Of a stretch of DNA of 64,000 nucleotides, positions 11,577 to 23,312 are shown in pieces (the stretch's first letter is position 1; each line of letters opens with the position of its first letter). Source of the stretch: Oxyruncus cristatus (lineage: Eukaryota; Chordata; Aves; Passeriformes; Cotingidae); contig VXAY01005801.1 in the NCBI GenBank assembly GCA_013399855.1, forward strand, positions 264,715-328,714, read 5' to 3'. The position numbers were made by a program, and so were the translations under genes. Below the pieces are notes generated by a model. That model was not told the DNA's origin, did not search any database, and saw only the letters and a list, made by a program, of their open reading frames with translations.

Positions 11577-12835
11577 GTAAGCAGAAAGGTCCTTTTAATA
11601 CCCTACACCCAGGAGGGACAAAACTTTAACTCTCCTTAGTGCCTGTACTTTCATCCACCAAGACAAGGAGGAGGAGTTTCAGGGAAGTAACTCCCTCATG
11701 TGCTTTGTGGCAGCCTCTCCTTTGTCGTCCTGGACAGAGGCTGCATTTACAAGGCCAGTTCCTAAAGCTGGAAAATCACGGATACAGCTCCCAGGAAGAT
11801 TTTTGGAAAGCTCTTTATCCGACTTCACAGCTTAGATGAATAAGGGAATAGGCAGGAAGGGAAGCTGTGCCTGTCTTTGGGACAGTTCTGCAGCTCAAAG
11901 AGGAAGGAAAGCACAGCTTTGTAAGGTTGTCACTGTCTTGATTTCACAGTCATCGAGCATTTCCAATCTGAGCTATCCAGGGCTGGGTGGAACACATACC
12001 CCACCAACCAGCACATTCCAGGTGCAGAATCTGAACCCAGGGCACTCATTTTGGGGATAAAGTTTATTTCTGTCACTGGCTTTTGTTGCTGTTCCCTGGT
12101 GGAGCCGTGGATTGACAGGACCGGGCACACATTCCCGACTCGTTGGCTGTTCTGAAGGGGAATAACAATCCTTGCAATCAGAGGGTGAGGAACATCAGTG
12201 ACCAGATGATCCACTGAGGACAAGAAAAGCCAAAGCTGTTCTGCCAGCCAGGTTTAATTTTTAATTGTTAGTGTTTGGCATATTAAGGAGAATAATCCTC
12301 AGGGAGAGTGTGCCATGCACATTAAAAGCTGGTGGCAGTGCTCTGACACAAACCAGCTAAATATGCTTTGTGGTGATTTCTTTGCCACCCAGGGGCAGAA
12401 ATGCAAGAGTGGAGTTTCTGAAAGGATGGCCTTGCTACCCCAAACACACAGAGGCAGCAAATTCCCTGCAGGTCATCCCTGTCAGTGGGGGATGCCTCAC
12501 CTGCGAGGCACTTGAGGTTGTTTAGAACAGCTGAAGGTCTGCAGTATTGTTTGTTTAAAGTGTAGGAAAACCAGTAGTATCATCGAGTAGGTAATTAATA
12601 GTGGCTAATTAACAGTAGTTAACAGTTAATAGTGCTGCAGGGTATTTAAGGATAGGCAGCAGAAGAAAGAAGCAGTAAGGGAGCACTAAATAAAAAAATT
12701 GGGCGAAGGGGTCCCTTAATGGCCAGTCTTGGACAATTTTGGTGGTGGTGCCTGACTTTGAGTGAAAGAACAGAAAGGTGATGGAGTTTTCTGCTCTCCT
12801 TCCTCTGCATCTTCTTTCGTTAATCTTAGAACTGC

Positions 12836-12952
12836 AGAACCACAGGATGGTTTTGGTCAGAAGGGACCTTAAAGGTCATCCAGTCCCACCCCCTACCATA
12901 AGCAGGGACACCTTCCACTAGCCCAGGTTGCTCCAAGCCCCGTCCAACCTGG
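12836..12952 (-). repeat. CR1 LINE 3' end (group A)
   Basis: It runs from aaccacaggatggttttggtcagaagg to ccccgtccaacctgg. It forms an inverted pair with the copy at 13185-13318. Confidence 0.9.
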
Positions 12953-13184
12953 TCAGTCTTGCTAGGAAAAGCCTTTCCATGGGATGTTAGAGGCCTGTGC
13001 TCCCTTCGCTCCTCTAGTGGAAGGATTGAACCTTTAGCTCTATTTCCATGTAAAATACCTTCGCTCCAGGCAAGGAGACTGGCCAGAGTTCCTGACAAAC
13101 TAGAGGTGTATCTGCAGGTGTTGGGAGTCTTGAAAGCCAGGAGGTTGCTATAAAGGTGACAAGCTGCAGCACCTGTGAGGATTT

Positions 13185-13318
13185 GTTGTGGCTGCCCCAT
13201 CCCTGGAAGTGTCCAAGGCCAGGCTGGACGGGGCTTGGAGCAACCTGGGCTGGTGGAAGGTGTCCCTGCCCATGGATGAGCTTTAAGATCCCTTCCAAAC
13301 CATTCCCTGATTCTTTGA
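13185..13318 (+). repeat. CR1 LINE 3' end (group A)
   Basis: It runs from gttgtggctgcccc to ccaaaccattccctgattctttga, with a deletion after gcccatgg. It shares its 3' flank with the copy at 7638-7936. Confidence 0.9.
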
Positions 13319-13342
13319 CTACAGGGGCACAGGATTTGGGGG

Positions 13343-13361
13343 TCACTGTTTAAAACAGTGA
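13343..13361. repeat. Short perfect palindrome
   Basis: The arms tcactgttt and aaacagtga are separated by one base. No regulatory role is evident. Confidence 0.8.
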
Positions 13362-13769
13362 TTTACAGGGAAAGTAGGCTGGATTGCTCCTGTCTCAAAG
13401 GTATTTGCTGGAAAACAGTTTTCAAATTGATTAAAGACTATCTGATTCTCCTCTGTGGAAGACTTTTACTGCCACCCTTCCTGAGTGTTTTACTCTTCCC
13501 TGTGTTTGCTGCAATAAGCTGGGAATTAGAGAATGGAAAAGGAGATCCAAGTGAGCCAAGTTTTGCAGGACATCAGAAGGAAACGGTGCCCATATCACAG
13601 GTGTCGTGTCTTCAGAGTGGTCTACCAGTAGCAAGTGGGGGAAACTGGCTGTGCGGGACTGTTAAAACTCTGATTTCTGGATTGCACAGTAGAAATCTGA
13701 AATAATAAGTTCGTTGCTCCCAGTCCTATGGATCTGCCTCTGCCCCTTGCACCCGCTATGGATTGCAGA

Positions 13770-13903
13770 GAATCCTAAAATAGTTTAGGTTGGAAGGGGT
13801 CATAAAGCCTGTCCAGTGCTCCCCCCCTGTCATGGGCAGGGACATCTTCCAAGTGCCACAGCTCCAAGCCCCGTCCAGCCTGGCCTTGGACACTTCCAGG
13901 GGC
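13770..13903 (-). repeat. CR1 LINE 3' end (group A)
   Basis: It has an inverted tail aatcctaaaatagtttaggttgg, then gtcatgggcagggacatcttcc. It is more diverged than most group-A copies and truncated at cacttccaggg. Confidence 0.85.
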
Positions 13904-16534
13904 GTGGATTTGCTCTTGGCAAGTTTATCAAACTTGTCCTGGGAGAAAAGCCTGCAGAAAAGGATGTTAAGGATCAATGAAACCAGGCAAAAAGATGAAT
14001 TTCTAGGCCATGGAAATTACAACCTAAGTGGGGATTGAAAGCAAATAGTTGTTCCTTGATGTTAGAAAGTCAGTTTTAAGTTGGTTTTTTTTCTGCAGCT
14101 TTTATTTAACGTGATCTGTTGCTTTACAGCAAGAGATTTTTGGTTTCTATTTGCCCATTCTGATAGAAGCTCCATTTTGTAATCCCTGGATTTAACGTGT
14201 GTAAATTTTGAAGGCTGAGTTCTTGGAGGAAACAAAATGTTCTGAAACCGATGAATGTATATTTATAATTCTTAGTTCTGTGTAATCAGCATTTCCAATA
14301 CAAAGTCACTTCACTTTTTCATTTTAAACCTCCCACACCCTACTGAACTCTTTCCTTTTCTGTATTTCTCTCACTATCACATGAACACTTGTTGCATTTG
14401 TTTGATTTTTATGAAGATTTAAAAACGAAGCTGCCCTGAAGCATTTAATGAAAGCAATAGCCATAAAAGTCAGCCAGTTATGGAGGAAAGCTTTTAAAAC
14501 AGGTTTTCAAAGGGTTTTTTATTTCAAACTAATGGCTGATAGTTTTGTGTCTCATCTTTTTTATTTTAAAAGTAAGAATTATCAGGCCTAAACAGCTTTG
14601 TTTCTTTTTCTGCCTGAGCCAGCCTGTTTAGATGCTTTGTGCTCCTGGAAAATCTCTGTTTATTTGGAGCTGGCTTTGACATTAAATGGTGTCACAAAGT
14701 ATTTGATATGAACTCACCAGAAATTGGTTTTAAAAACACACCACCTTTTCTCTGTTCACCAAAGGACCTTCCCTTAAACTTGCCTTAAGGGACAGAATAT
14801 TTTTAGTTATCATCAATATTTTACTTGTGTGGTTTGCATTTTTTTAACCTGTTGGAATCTTATTTGCAGAGTACTAATATATCTGTTTTATCAGTTCAGG
14901 AAAAGAAATAGGTGTCTATTAAAAAAAAATAGTTGTGGCTTTAAAATATACCTGATTACCAGGGCAGGTCTAATGAGAGCCTCACTTATTTGAGGTACCC
15001 AGGCCTGGTTTTTTCGCTTGTTATTTTGCATAGTAATGCAGTCTGTTCCCATATCCACATTAAACTCAGCCCACGATAAAAGTCCAGCCAGATTTTTCCA
15101 TCATCGGCAATAAAAGCTTTTCAGAACTAATCAGCTCTTCAGAGACTCCCACTGCCTTAGTGAATCCCAGCTTGGCTCCTCTTTGTCAAATTAACATGGA
15201 TGCTGTGAGAATCCAAATGGAAACGCTCAGCACTTGCATGGGATTGCTCTGCAGATAAGGCAAATGGGAATTTTCCAAGAACAGAAGAGCAGGTCTGGGG
15301 TGAGAAGGAGATGTGAATGTTGTCAGTGGAGGTTGGCTCTTGATTTCAAACAAACAAACAGTAATTTGGGTGAAAGGTAAGAGGGTGAAAAACACCTGGG
15401 ATATAGTTTTCTATGTGGATTTCCTAAATTATTTATAAAATTAATGCATATGGAGGTGTGGAAGTGCCACAAGTGACTACGGTGTGCTTTCAGAAAGTCA
15501 GAAGGGGTAAGAGCCAGGTTTTACTCTTCAATTACTCCTAAGTTAATCTTTACTCTTAAATTAATCCAACAATTAATCCCCATTAATTGGAGTTGTAGAT
15601 GAAAAGTTCTTTTGGTTTTATTTAAAACAACTCCCCCCATCAGATCTCCCCATAGTAAATGGTTTGCAACTGTGTGTCTTCCATGTCTGAATGTGTAGCT
15701 GAGGGAACAAATGAGTATCTGAGGATGAAGATGTGTGATTTTCTTTGTTTAGTTGATGCCTAAGACCTCGAGCCATCATTAGAATGCAACTGTTGGTAAT
15801 AGGATTGGTTTGTTTGAAAAAAAACCCATGGATATCTGATTATTATTAACAATTAAAATAATCTATGCTAGATTCAAATGTTTCTTACCAGGTATTTTTT
15901 TACGGTTTTATTTTGATCTGTGGATTTCAAAGTGCTCAAAAACTCTTGGCCTGAAGGCATAAGAGACCTCTGATAATTATTCCTTCAGGTCCTCGGTGAA
16001 ATGTCAATTAAAACATAGAAACTAGTGCTTTTCACTAAAGGCCAGAGCCAGGTTTGCAGGGCTGTCTTTGAGTAAATATCAGTTTAAATTCCTACCAGTT
16101 ACTTACACTTTCTCCTTTCTTTTCCAGTTCTAATTCACTTTTTATTTGCAGTGACTGAGAATATAAACTATGTTTCAGAAGGTACTTTTCCATTTGTTGT
16201 AAGAACTCGAAGTTGAAGTGCAATTCTGCTCTTTGAAATCTGGTCAATTTTGCTTGACCTGTTTTCATGAAATGTGGTGAATCAACATATTGTCCTTTCA
16301 AGCCAAACCACTCTGTGGTTCTGTGATTTTCTTTCCACTGTGAACTCCTTGCCTTCTTTCCTGGAAGAGCTTCTTTGACCCTCTTTGAGTTCAGTTTCCC
16401 CAGCACAACTCTCTTGTGTTGAGGTCAGAAATGGTGAGAGGTGCCAGCAAGTGTGAGGTGGGTGACTTTACAGGGGCTTTGTGTGCCTGGGAAGCCACTA
16501 AACTGCTGCATTTTTGATGATGCTGGAATGGTGC

Positions 16535-16552
16535 ATCTAGATCTAGATCTAG
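16535..16552. repeat. Tandem hexamer (atctag)3
   Basis: Three perfect copies of a self-complementary hexamer lie 30 bp before a CR1 copy. Confidence 0.9.
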
Positions 16553-16582
16553 ACAGATGCTAGAAGTGTATCCTCTAGGAAA

Positions 16583-17137
16583 ACCACAGAATCCCTGAAA
16601 GGTTTGGGTCAGAAGGGACCTTAAAATCCATCCCATTCCACCCCCTGCCATGGGCAGGGACACCTTCCACTAACCCGGGTTGCTCCAAGCCCCATCCAAC
16701 CTGGCCTTGGACACTTCCAGGGATCCAGGGGCAGCCACAGCTTCTCTGGGCAACCTGGGCCAGGGCCTCACAACTCTCAGAGGGAACAATTTCTTCCATG
16801 TATCTCACCTAAATTTCCCCTCTTTCAGTCTGAAGCCATCTCCTCCTGTCCTGTCACCCCAGTTCCTAATGAACAGCCCCTCTCCTGTTTCCCTGGAGCC
16901 CCTTCAGACCCTGGAAGGTGCTGTGAGGTCTCCACACAACCTTCTCCTCTCCAGGCTGAACATTCCCAGCTCTCCCAGCCTGTCTCCACAGGGAAGTTGC
17001 TCCAGTCCCCTCAGCAACTTGGTGGCCTCCTCTGGACTTGCTCCAACAGCTCCACGTCCTTCTGATGTTGGAGGCACCAGAACTGTGCACAGTGACCCAG
17101 GTGGGGCCTCATCACAGCAGAGCAGAGCGGGAGAATC
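16583..17137 (-). repeat. CR1 LINE 3' fragment (group A, older type)
   Basis: This is about 550 bp with the inverted tail at 16583 and the 5' truncation near cagcagagcagagc. Its internal sequence (gttgctgaggggactgg, agaaggttgtgtggagacc on the minus strand) is shared with the plus-strand copy at 27250-27702 rather than with the 40.4-kb type. Confidence 0.9.
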
Positions 17138-17660
17138 ACTCCACAAAAATACTGATTTTGAAGTGCTTCTTTCCTTTAGTGGTACAAATGTGTGCAGATC
17201 TGGTTTCTCTTGGATATTTTCAAGTCTTTACAGGGAGAGATCCCTGGAATCCCCACGGCCTGGACAAAGCCAGTACCTGACTCAGTCACCTTCACTCTTA
17301 CTTTTCAGTCTCCAGCATCCCCAGCCACCACCTCTTGCCAACCATCTCTTTTTTGGGCAGATCCACATCCTATGGAACTGAAGAAATCTGAAGCCTTGTC
17401 CTAGGGTTGGATAAATCCCTGGGAGACAAGGAGAATTTCCTTCCTGGTGAACATGTGATGCCTTGCTGAAGTGGTGTGGTGATGAGAGATGCCAGATGGT
17501 CCTGACTGTGTTCTCAAAGCTCTCAACCCTCCAAATATCTGGACAGGAGAGCACCAGGAGCTGTCTGATGGCTGCTCAGTTTGTTTGCTTTGTTTATCAG
17601 AGGTGATTCCCAGGATTGACATAACGAGGGGTGTTTGCTTTTCCTGTGTAGACCTTTTTT

Positions 17661-17673
17661 GTGTGTGTGTGTG
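17661..17673. repeat. (gt)n microsatellite
   Basis: A short run of six gt dinucleotides follows a T run. Confidence 0.85.
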
Positions 17674-18779
17674 GTTTATCGCTGTAAAAGCTGGAATATT
17701 TCTGCCCTGGGCTCCATAGTCTGATTGTTTTTATTTGAAATGTTAACAGAAACAGATGCAGAACACTAATTTTAATGAGCAACCAGCTTTCAGAGCTCCA
17801 GAACATCCGATTTAATGGTTTATCCATTCTCCTACCACCTCGTGAGGTTTTTCTTCAGTGGAGCCCTTTTGTCAAATTGAGAATAATTGTCCTTATTGTC
17901 TTACGGGCACCCACTAAATATAAGATGCTGACAGATATTTAATTAGAGATTTCACAGAATTTTCATTGGAGGTAAAAGCATTTTCAGGGAGTCTAGAACT
18001 CCACCTTTGAAAAGCTCTTACTGTTGGATTTCATAGGGTCTGCTGGAGACTTGGATGTGGGACACATGCAAATTCCATCAGTTCTTCAAGTCATTTTATC
18101 TCAAGGCTTTAGGGGGTCACATTCTTTTTGTGCTCAGCTTGTGAGAGTTAAGAATTCAGAATTTCCAGCTCTATTCAGAATTTCAGGCCTTTTTGCTGAG
18201 TTCCCTATGAAGGAGTAAAACCCCTCACATTTTAGAGTTTATGTGAATGAACTGAGGGTGAATATACGGGAGTGCCCCACTGACAACCCAGAGCTGGGGT
18301 AAGACCCACCGAAGTCATCCACCTGCTCTCATCTGCCCCATCTTTCATGGGCACTTAGAGCATGTTACAAAAGCCTGTACATTTAGGGTTTAGCATCACT
18401 TCCCAACTTTTTCCTAGAATTAACTTTATAACATTTGCCTTATTGAACTCTCCTTTATGCAAATCACTCAGATTCGTTTTGAAGTCTGTGGATGGAGGCA
18501 ATTTATTACTCTTCTCACAAGGGTCACATTTTATCTGTACTACCCTCAGAAGTTTTTTGACTTCAGTCAGACAGAGGAATTCAGAGAGACTTGGTAGGTA
18601 GGTCTGTTTTCATTATGTTGCTATCCCGTAATTGGACTTTATTTAGGGAATGAAATCCACGTCACTGACCTGGGGCACATCTGGGATCTTCACCAGTTGA
18701 CTGCAAATGAAAGTGAAATTCATTTTTTCCATTCTTTCCTGGACCAAGTCATTCTGGTTTTGTGTTACCCATTTGAATC

Positions 18780-19198
18780 CTGGAATCATGGAGTGGTTGG
18801 GTTGGAAGGGACCTTAAAGCTCATCCAGTGCCACCCCCCGCCATGGGCAGGGACACCTTCCACCAGCCCAGGTTGCTCCAAGCCCCGTCCAACCTGGTCT
18901 TGGACACTTCCAGGGATCCAGGGGCAGCCACAGCTTCTCTGGGCAACCTGGACCAGGGCCTCCCCACCCTCCCAGGGAACAATTCCTTCCCAATCTCCCA
19001 TCTCTCCCTGCCCTCTGTCAGTGGGAAGCCATTCCCTGTGTCCTGTCCCTCCATCCCTTGTCCCCAGTCCCTCTCCAGCTCTCCCGGAGCCCTTTTAAGC
19101 CCTGGAAGGGGCTCTCAGCTCTCCCTGGAGCCTTCTCTGCTCCAGGGGAACCCCCCCAGCTCTCCCAGCCTGGCTCCAGAGCAGAGGGACTCCAGCCT
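18780..19198 (-). repeat. CR1 LINE 3' fragment (group A)
   Basis: The inverted tail tggaatcatggagtggttggg leads into the full 3' block. It is closely related to the copy at 52300-52692 (both contain gtgggaagccattccctgtgtcctgtccctcc). Confidence 0.9.
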
Positions 19199-21779
19199 TC
19201 CTCTCCTGGAGAGTGGAAGTAGTGATTCCTGGCTTCCTCTTGAGTTGCTTGCAGAAATACCCATGAAAACACGCAGACATTATTGTGTTTCACTTCTCTC
19301 CTTTTTTCCCTGCCTTTATTGGATTACAATTTCTCTGCAGGCTCTCTGTGCCTGTTGGGAGTGATCTGGACAGTGCACATGTGCCTCATCCATGGCCCCT
19401 TTCCCAGGAGCAGCCTCCTCATCGAACCTAAATATTGGGGTCCTGTTCGTCCCTGTCAAGCTGGGCCACAAAGGAATGTTGTTTCCCCAGAGCAAATGAA
19501 AAACCTGTGGAATAACAAGCCATGAAAGAAATAGTTGAAGTTGGATGAGCTTTTTTAAAGTTTTGTGTCTTGAACTCTCAAGGAAACTTTGCTTTGAGAG
19601 AATGAACGTGGTTCCTGCCAAGTATAATCCTTGCTCCGTGGTTTATTTGGGAATATGATCTGCTCTATTCAAGTTTTGCTGCAGAAATAATAATGTATCT
19701 ATATTAATTTAGAGCAGAGGCAAAAGATGATTAATATTTCAGATAATTAAAACTTGCTTCTAAAGAGATTTCCCTGGGAAATCTCTCTGGAGGTTGTTCT
19801 AATTACGTCGGTGCCAAAATACCGTAAATAAAAAATAAATCCCTGTTTTGTTATTTTTCAGTAACGGCAGGGGCAAAGTGTACTTGATAGTCAGAGCAGG
19901 AACAATAACCTGATGAGAGTTTTGTTTATTTAATACCAAATTACCCAAGGTATGCAGGTTTAATGATGATGAGAGCTCTTAGTCTTCCAAGCCAATGTGA
20001 GGGCCATTACTCCGAGACCAAATAGACTGAATTTCAGCAGGTAATTTGCTCTTAATTACAACGTTAACGAAAATGACTGAAGCAGAGAATTCCAGCAGGG
20101 AAGTTGATAATGGCCTCTGTTATGCTGCGGTCTTGGGAATTTCTCACGTTTCCAGGGGTTTGGACTCTTAGCCCTCATGGGCCTCTGAAGTTCTTGTAAC
20201 TATTAACATGACCGTTTGTGTGCTGCTTTGCTGAACACCAAAACACGTCAGGCAGACCCAGGTCTGGATGATTCAAGGAGCAGTGCAGGGAATGCCCTCT
20301 TTATTGATACAAACTGTGACAGGTTACTGGGGTTCGAAGGTTGTCAGGGAGAGTTTCTAACTGCAAATACATGTCTTAAAGCAATCTACCGGTACAGAGA
20401 TTGAGCGAGGACGAGCTCTGATACAAAGCAATCTGCTCACATGCCATGGGGTGAGCACAAACACAAGCTCGAGTCCCAAAAGCAGCATTTAGGGTATAAT
20501 CCTCCCCCAAGGTGTCCCCGTGGAAGACGGGCTCAGCCCTTTGACTGACCCCAGCAGTCCCACTTTCCCCCTCTCCCCAGCTTGCTCTTAATACTCTTTT
20601 CTTTACGTTTGGGTGGGCTTTGAGTGGCTCTGGTCATAAATACCCTTTATTTCTGATTGGTGTATTTGATGAGAGGGGGGTGCTCGTGGCTTGGTACCTG
20701 AGGAGGGGGCTTGACATGGTTGTTGGCTTCAGCAGCGGAACACCTTGCTTCCCTTGGCAGACAGGTGCTGTGTGGGCTCAGTACCACAGTATTCCCCCAT
20801 TCTGCTGGAATTTCAATGGAGGAGGCCGGGGAATTTGTTCCTCACTCCATCTGTTCCTCTGAGCAGATGTTTATCGTTGGACTGGGGAGCAGGTCGACCT
20901 CAGGCCATCCAGGGAGTTGCAGCTGCTTTTTACCCTGGAATTCTGAATCTCCTCTAGATCTAACCCTATCCATTGTTCCACACTGCCTCATAAACCCTGT
21001 CTGGGCTGGAGTTCCATGGAGGCAACAGTCAAAGAACTTTAGTTAGATCAGCAAAATGTTGATAGGATTTCATGAGCTTAAAGCACTTCAGAGCCATTTC
21101 TGTTGCTGTTTACAAGAGGAAATGTCCTGGTTCCTTGCAGTTGGTAGCTGACATGGAATATATTCTGGATAACAACAAAGGTGCTTTGTAGCACATTGTT
21201 GAATACAGATGAAAATCACTGATTCTCTGCTAATGATGTTTTAGCTATTTAAATGCATTGTAAAGGTCAAAACCCAATCTGAGATCCAGACTCTGAGGCA
21301 TTGAGAACATGAAATCATGGCAATGATAGGAAGTGAGTTTCTAAGTGCTTCTGTGAATCCACTTCCAAGTATATTTAGCAAATAACTTAGTTTGAGTCTT
21401 GTGAAATGTCCCAAGTGTCTGCAGAACCAGGACACACAGACTTTGGGCTACTGAAAAATCCGTGTTCAGACGTCGGTGTGCAAAGAGAATTGGGGGAAGG
21501 CCTGATGTCCTGGGGGTAGTCTCTTCTAAACCAGGAGGAAGAAGCAGAAGAAACGTTCTACAAGTAGCTGGGAAAAGTCTCACCGTTGCACGGCCTTGTT
21601 CTCTTTAGGACTTAACTTACCAGGTGTCTGCTGGACATACAACACAGAAGAGAGAAAACGCTCCAGGAGGTTCCTGAGGGTGTGGAAGGAAAGGGGCCAA
21701 AGCCATGTTAGAACTACTGCCATAAAGGACAATGAAAAGTGGTTTTGTATCAGCAAGAAGAAGAGGGCTCCATCATTTA

Positions 21780-22306
21780 TTGGATGCCAGCAGGCCCAGG
21801 GCAGTGCCCACCCCTGTGCTGGGCATGGTGGGACACCTCCAGGGCTGTGTCCAGTAACGTAAGAGAGACCCGGAGAGGCTGGAGCGTGTGCAGGGAAGGG
21901 AACGGAGCTGGGAAGGGGCTGGAGCAGCAGGAGGGGCTGAGGGAGCTGGGGGGGCTCAGCCTGGAGCAAAGGAGGCTCAGGGGGGACCTTCTGGCTCTGC
22001 AACTCCCTGACAGGAGGGGGGAGCCGGGGGGGGGTCGGGCTCTGCTCCCAGGGAACAGGGACAGGAGGAGAGGGAACGGCCTCCAGCTGGGCCAGGGCAG
22101 GGGCAGGTTGGATATTGGGAAGTTTCTTAACAGAAAGGGTTGTCAAGCCCTGGCATAGGCTGGTCAGGGAAGTAGTTGAGTCCCCCCTGCCAGAAGTGCT
22201 CAAAAAACGTGGAGATGTGGCACCTGGGGCTGGTGGGCTTGGCAAGGCTGTGCTAGTGTTTGGACTCAATGACCTTAAAGGTTTTTTCCAACCTTATGAC
22301 TCTGAG
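21780..22306 (+). repeat. CR1 LINE 3' fragment (group E body, group B tail)
   Basis: The body contains gtgtgcagggaagggaacggagctggg and the G-rich block at 21931-22040 with runs of up to nine G. The 3' end switches to ggatgtggcacc...gactcaatgaccttaaaggttttttccaacc. It lies 0.7 kb upstream of the exon at 23035. Confidence 0.9.
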
Positions 22307-23034
22307 GTGCCTGGAGGATGACTGCTGGAATGGGATCATTGGAATATAATGGATACCTTAAGAAACTTCATTCTTGTCAATAAATGGGGGCTTTCTTTTG
22401 GCAGGTAGTGTTAAAACAGTTAAATGAGGTATATAACCTTCTATCAGAAAATGCTGTGTTACTGATCTGAAAAGTTCATCCTTTGTACCCTCTGGCAATG
22501 CTGCTTCTGATTCCCACTTGCATTTGGTATTTCAACCAGTTCGTGACACAGTCATGGGCTGCCTCTGCTTGTTCCTTCTCACCGAAACAGGGTCTGAAGA
22601 GTGAGGAGGGTTCATTATGGGACTACTTAAAATTGATTTGCAAAACTGCAATTTGTGTTATTACTGATAAGTTTCACAAACTTCAGATGAGTTTTGTAAC
22701 ATGTTAAATTATTTTTGAAAGGTATTTTAAGCAACCTTAAGCTGTGCCCATCTTCTGTTTAACGATTTCAGTAGTTGTAAAACAGATACTGTCTCTGTGT
22801 TTAAGTGGGTGGAGGGTTCGGGTCTTTTCTCTCCAAACCTCCTGTTATTTTTCATGCTGGAAAATTTAAGGTCTTTTGGGGGGAGACAGAGGATCGCTCA
22901 GTGAGTTATGAGGAGGACAAACAGAAGTTTTGTTAGTGATGGTCTTAAAAATGTTGCGTTTTAACCCTCGAGTTGATTTCATGACTTGTATAAAAACACA
23001 GGAATGCTGCAGTTGCCTTGTTTTTGCCTTCCAG

Positions 23035-23175
23035 GGCACACCAGCAAGCCGGGTCCGGTACAAAGTGGATGTTGTGCAATTCCCTTACAGTGCCAGCATT
23101 TTTGATGTGGAGGAAGACTCAGGACGTGTCGTAACCCGGGTAAACCTCAATGAGGAGCCCAGCACAGTGTTCAAG
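23035..23175 (+). CDS. PCDH15: PCDH15 exon, middle of EC9
   Basis: This exon has 141 nt, 47 codons, phase 0 at both ends, acceptor ccttccag and donor gtacaa (non-optimal at +4 and +5 compared with gtaagt). The peptide runs from GTPASRVRY through DVEEDSGRV to [11 protein letters not shown]. In an ordinary cadherin repeat the LDRE calcium motif would sit where LNEEP occurs, so the glutamates are retained but the aspartate is not. This agrees with what I recall of vertebrate PCDH15 EC9. It joins without interruption to AEDQDPP upstream and LVVIAYDDG downstream. CR1 copies of opposite orientation lie on both sides (21780-22306 plus, 25053-25570 minus). Confidence 0.95.
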
Positions 23176-23261
23176 GTACAAACTCGTGTCGTTGGAGTGT
23201 CTGGAAATATTCCCTGCATTTCCTTTCCCCTTCATGCTCCTCCTCTGCTTCTTTATATCGC

Positions 23262-23312
23262 CTAGAAGGATCATCACAGGGCCTCCAAGATCATCAAGTC
23301 CAACTTTCAGTT
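23262..23312 (-). repeat. Possible CR1 LINE tail remnant
   Basis: It contains aggatcatcacagggcctccaagatcatcaagtccaact, matching the avian CR1 tail on the minus strand only weakly. Confidence 0.5.

Larger units (their letters stand above)
11577..23034 (+). other. PCDH15: Intron within EC9 (11458 nt)
   Basis: It contains six CR1 fragments (12836, 13185, 13770, 16583, 18780, 21780). The stretches 11577-12835, 13904-16534, 17138-18779, 19199-21779 and 22307-23034 show no repeat or coding signal I can identify. The 13.9-16.5 kb part is AT-rich with many TTAA/ATTA-type words. Confidence 0.9.
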
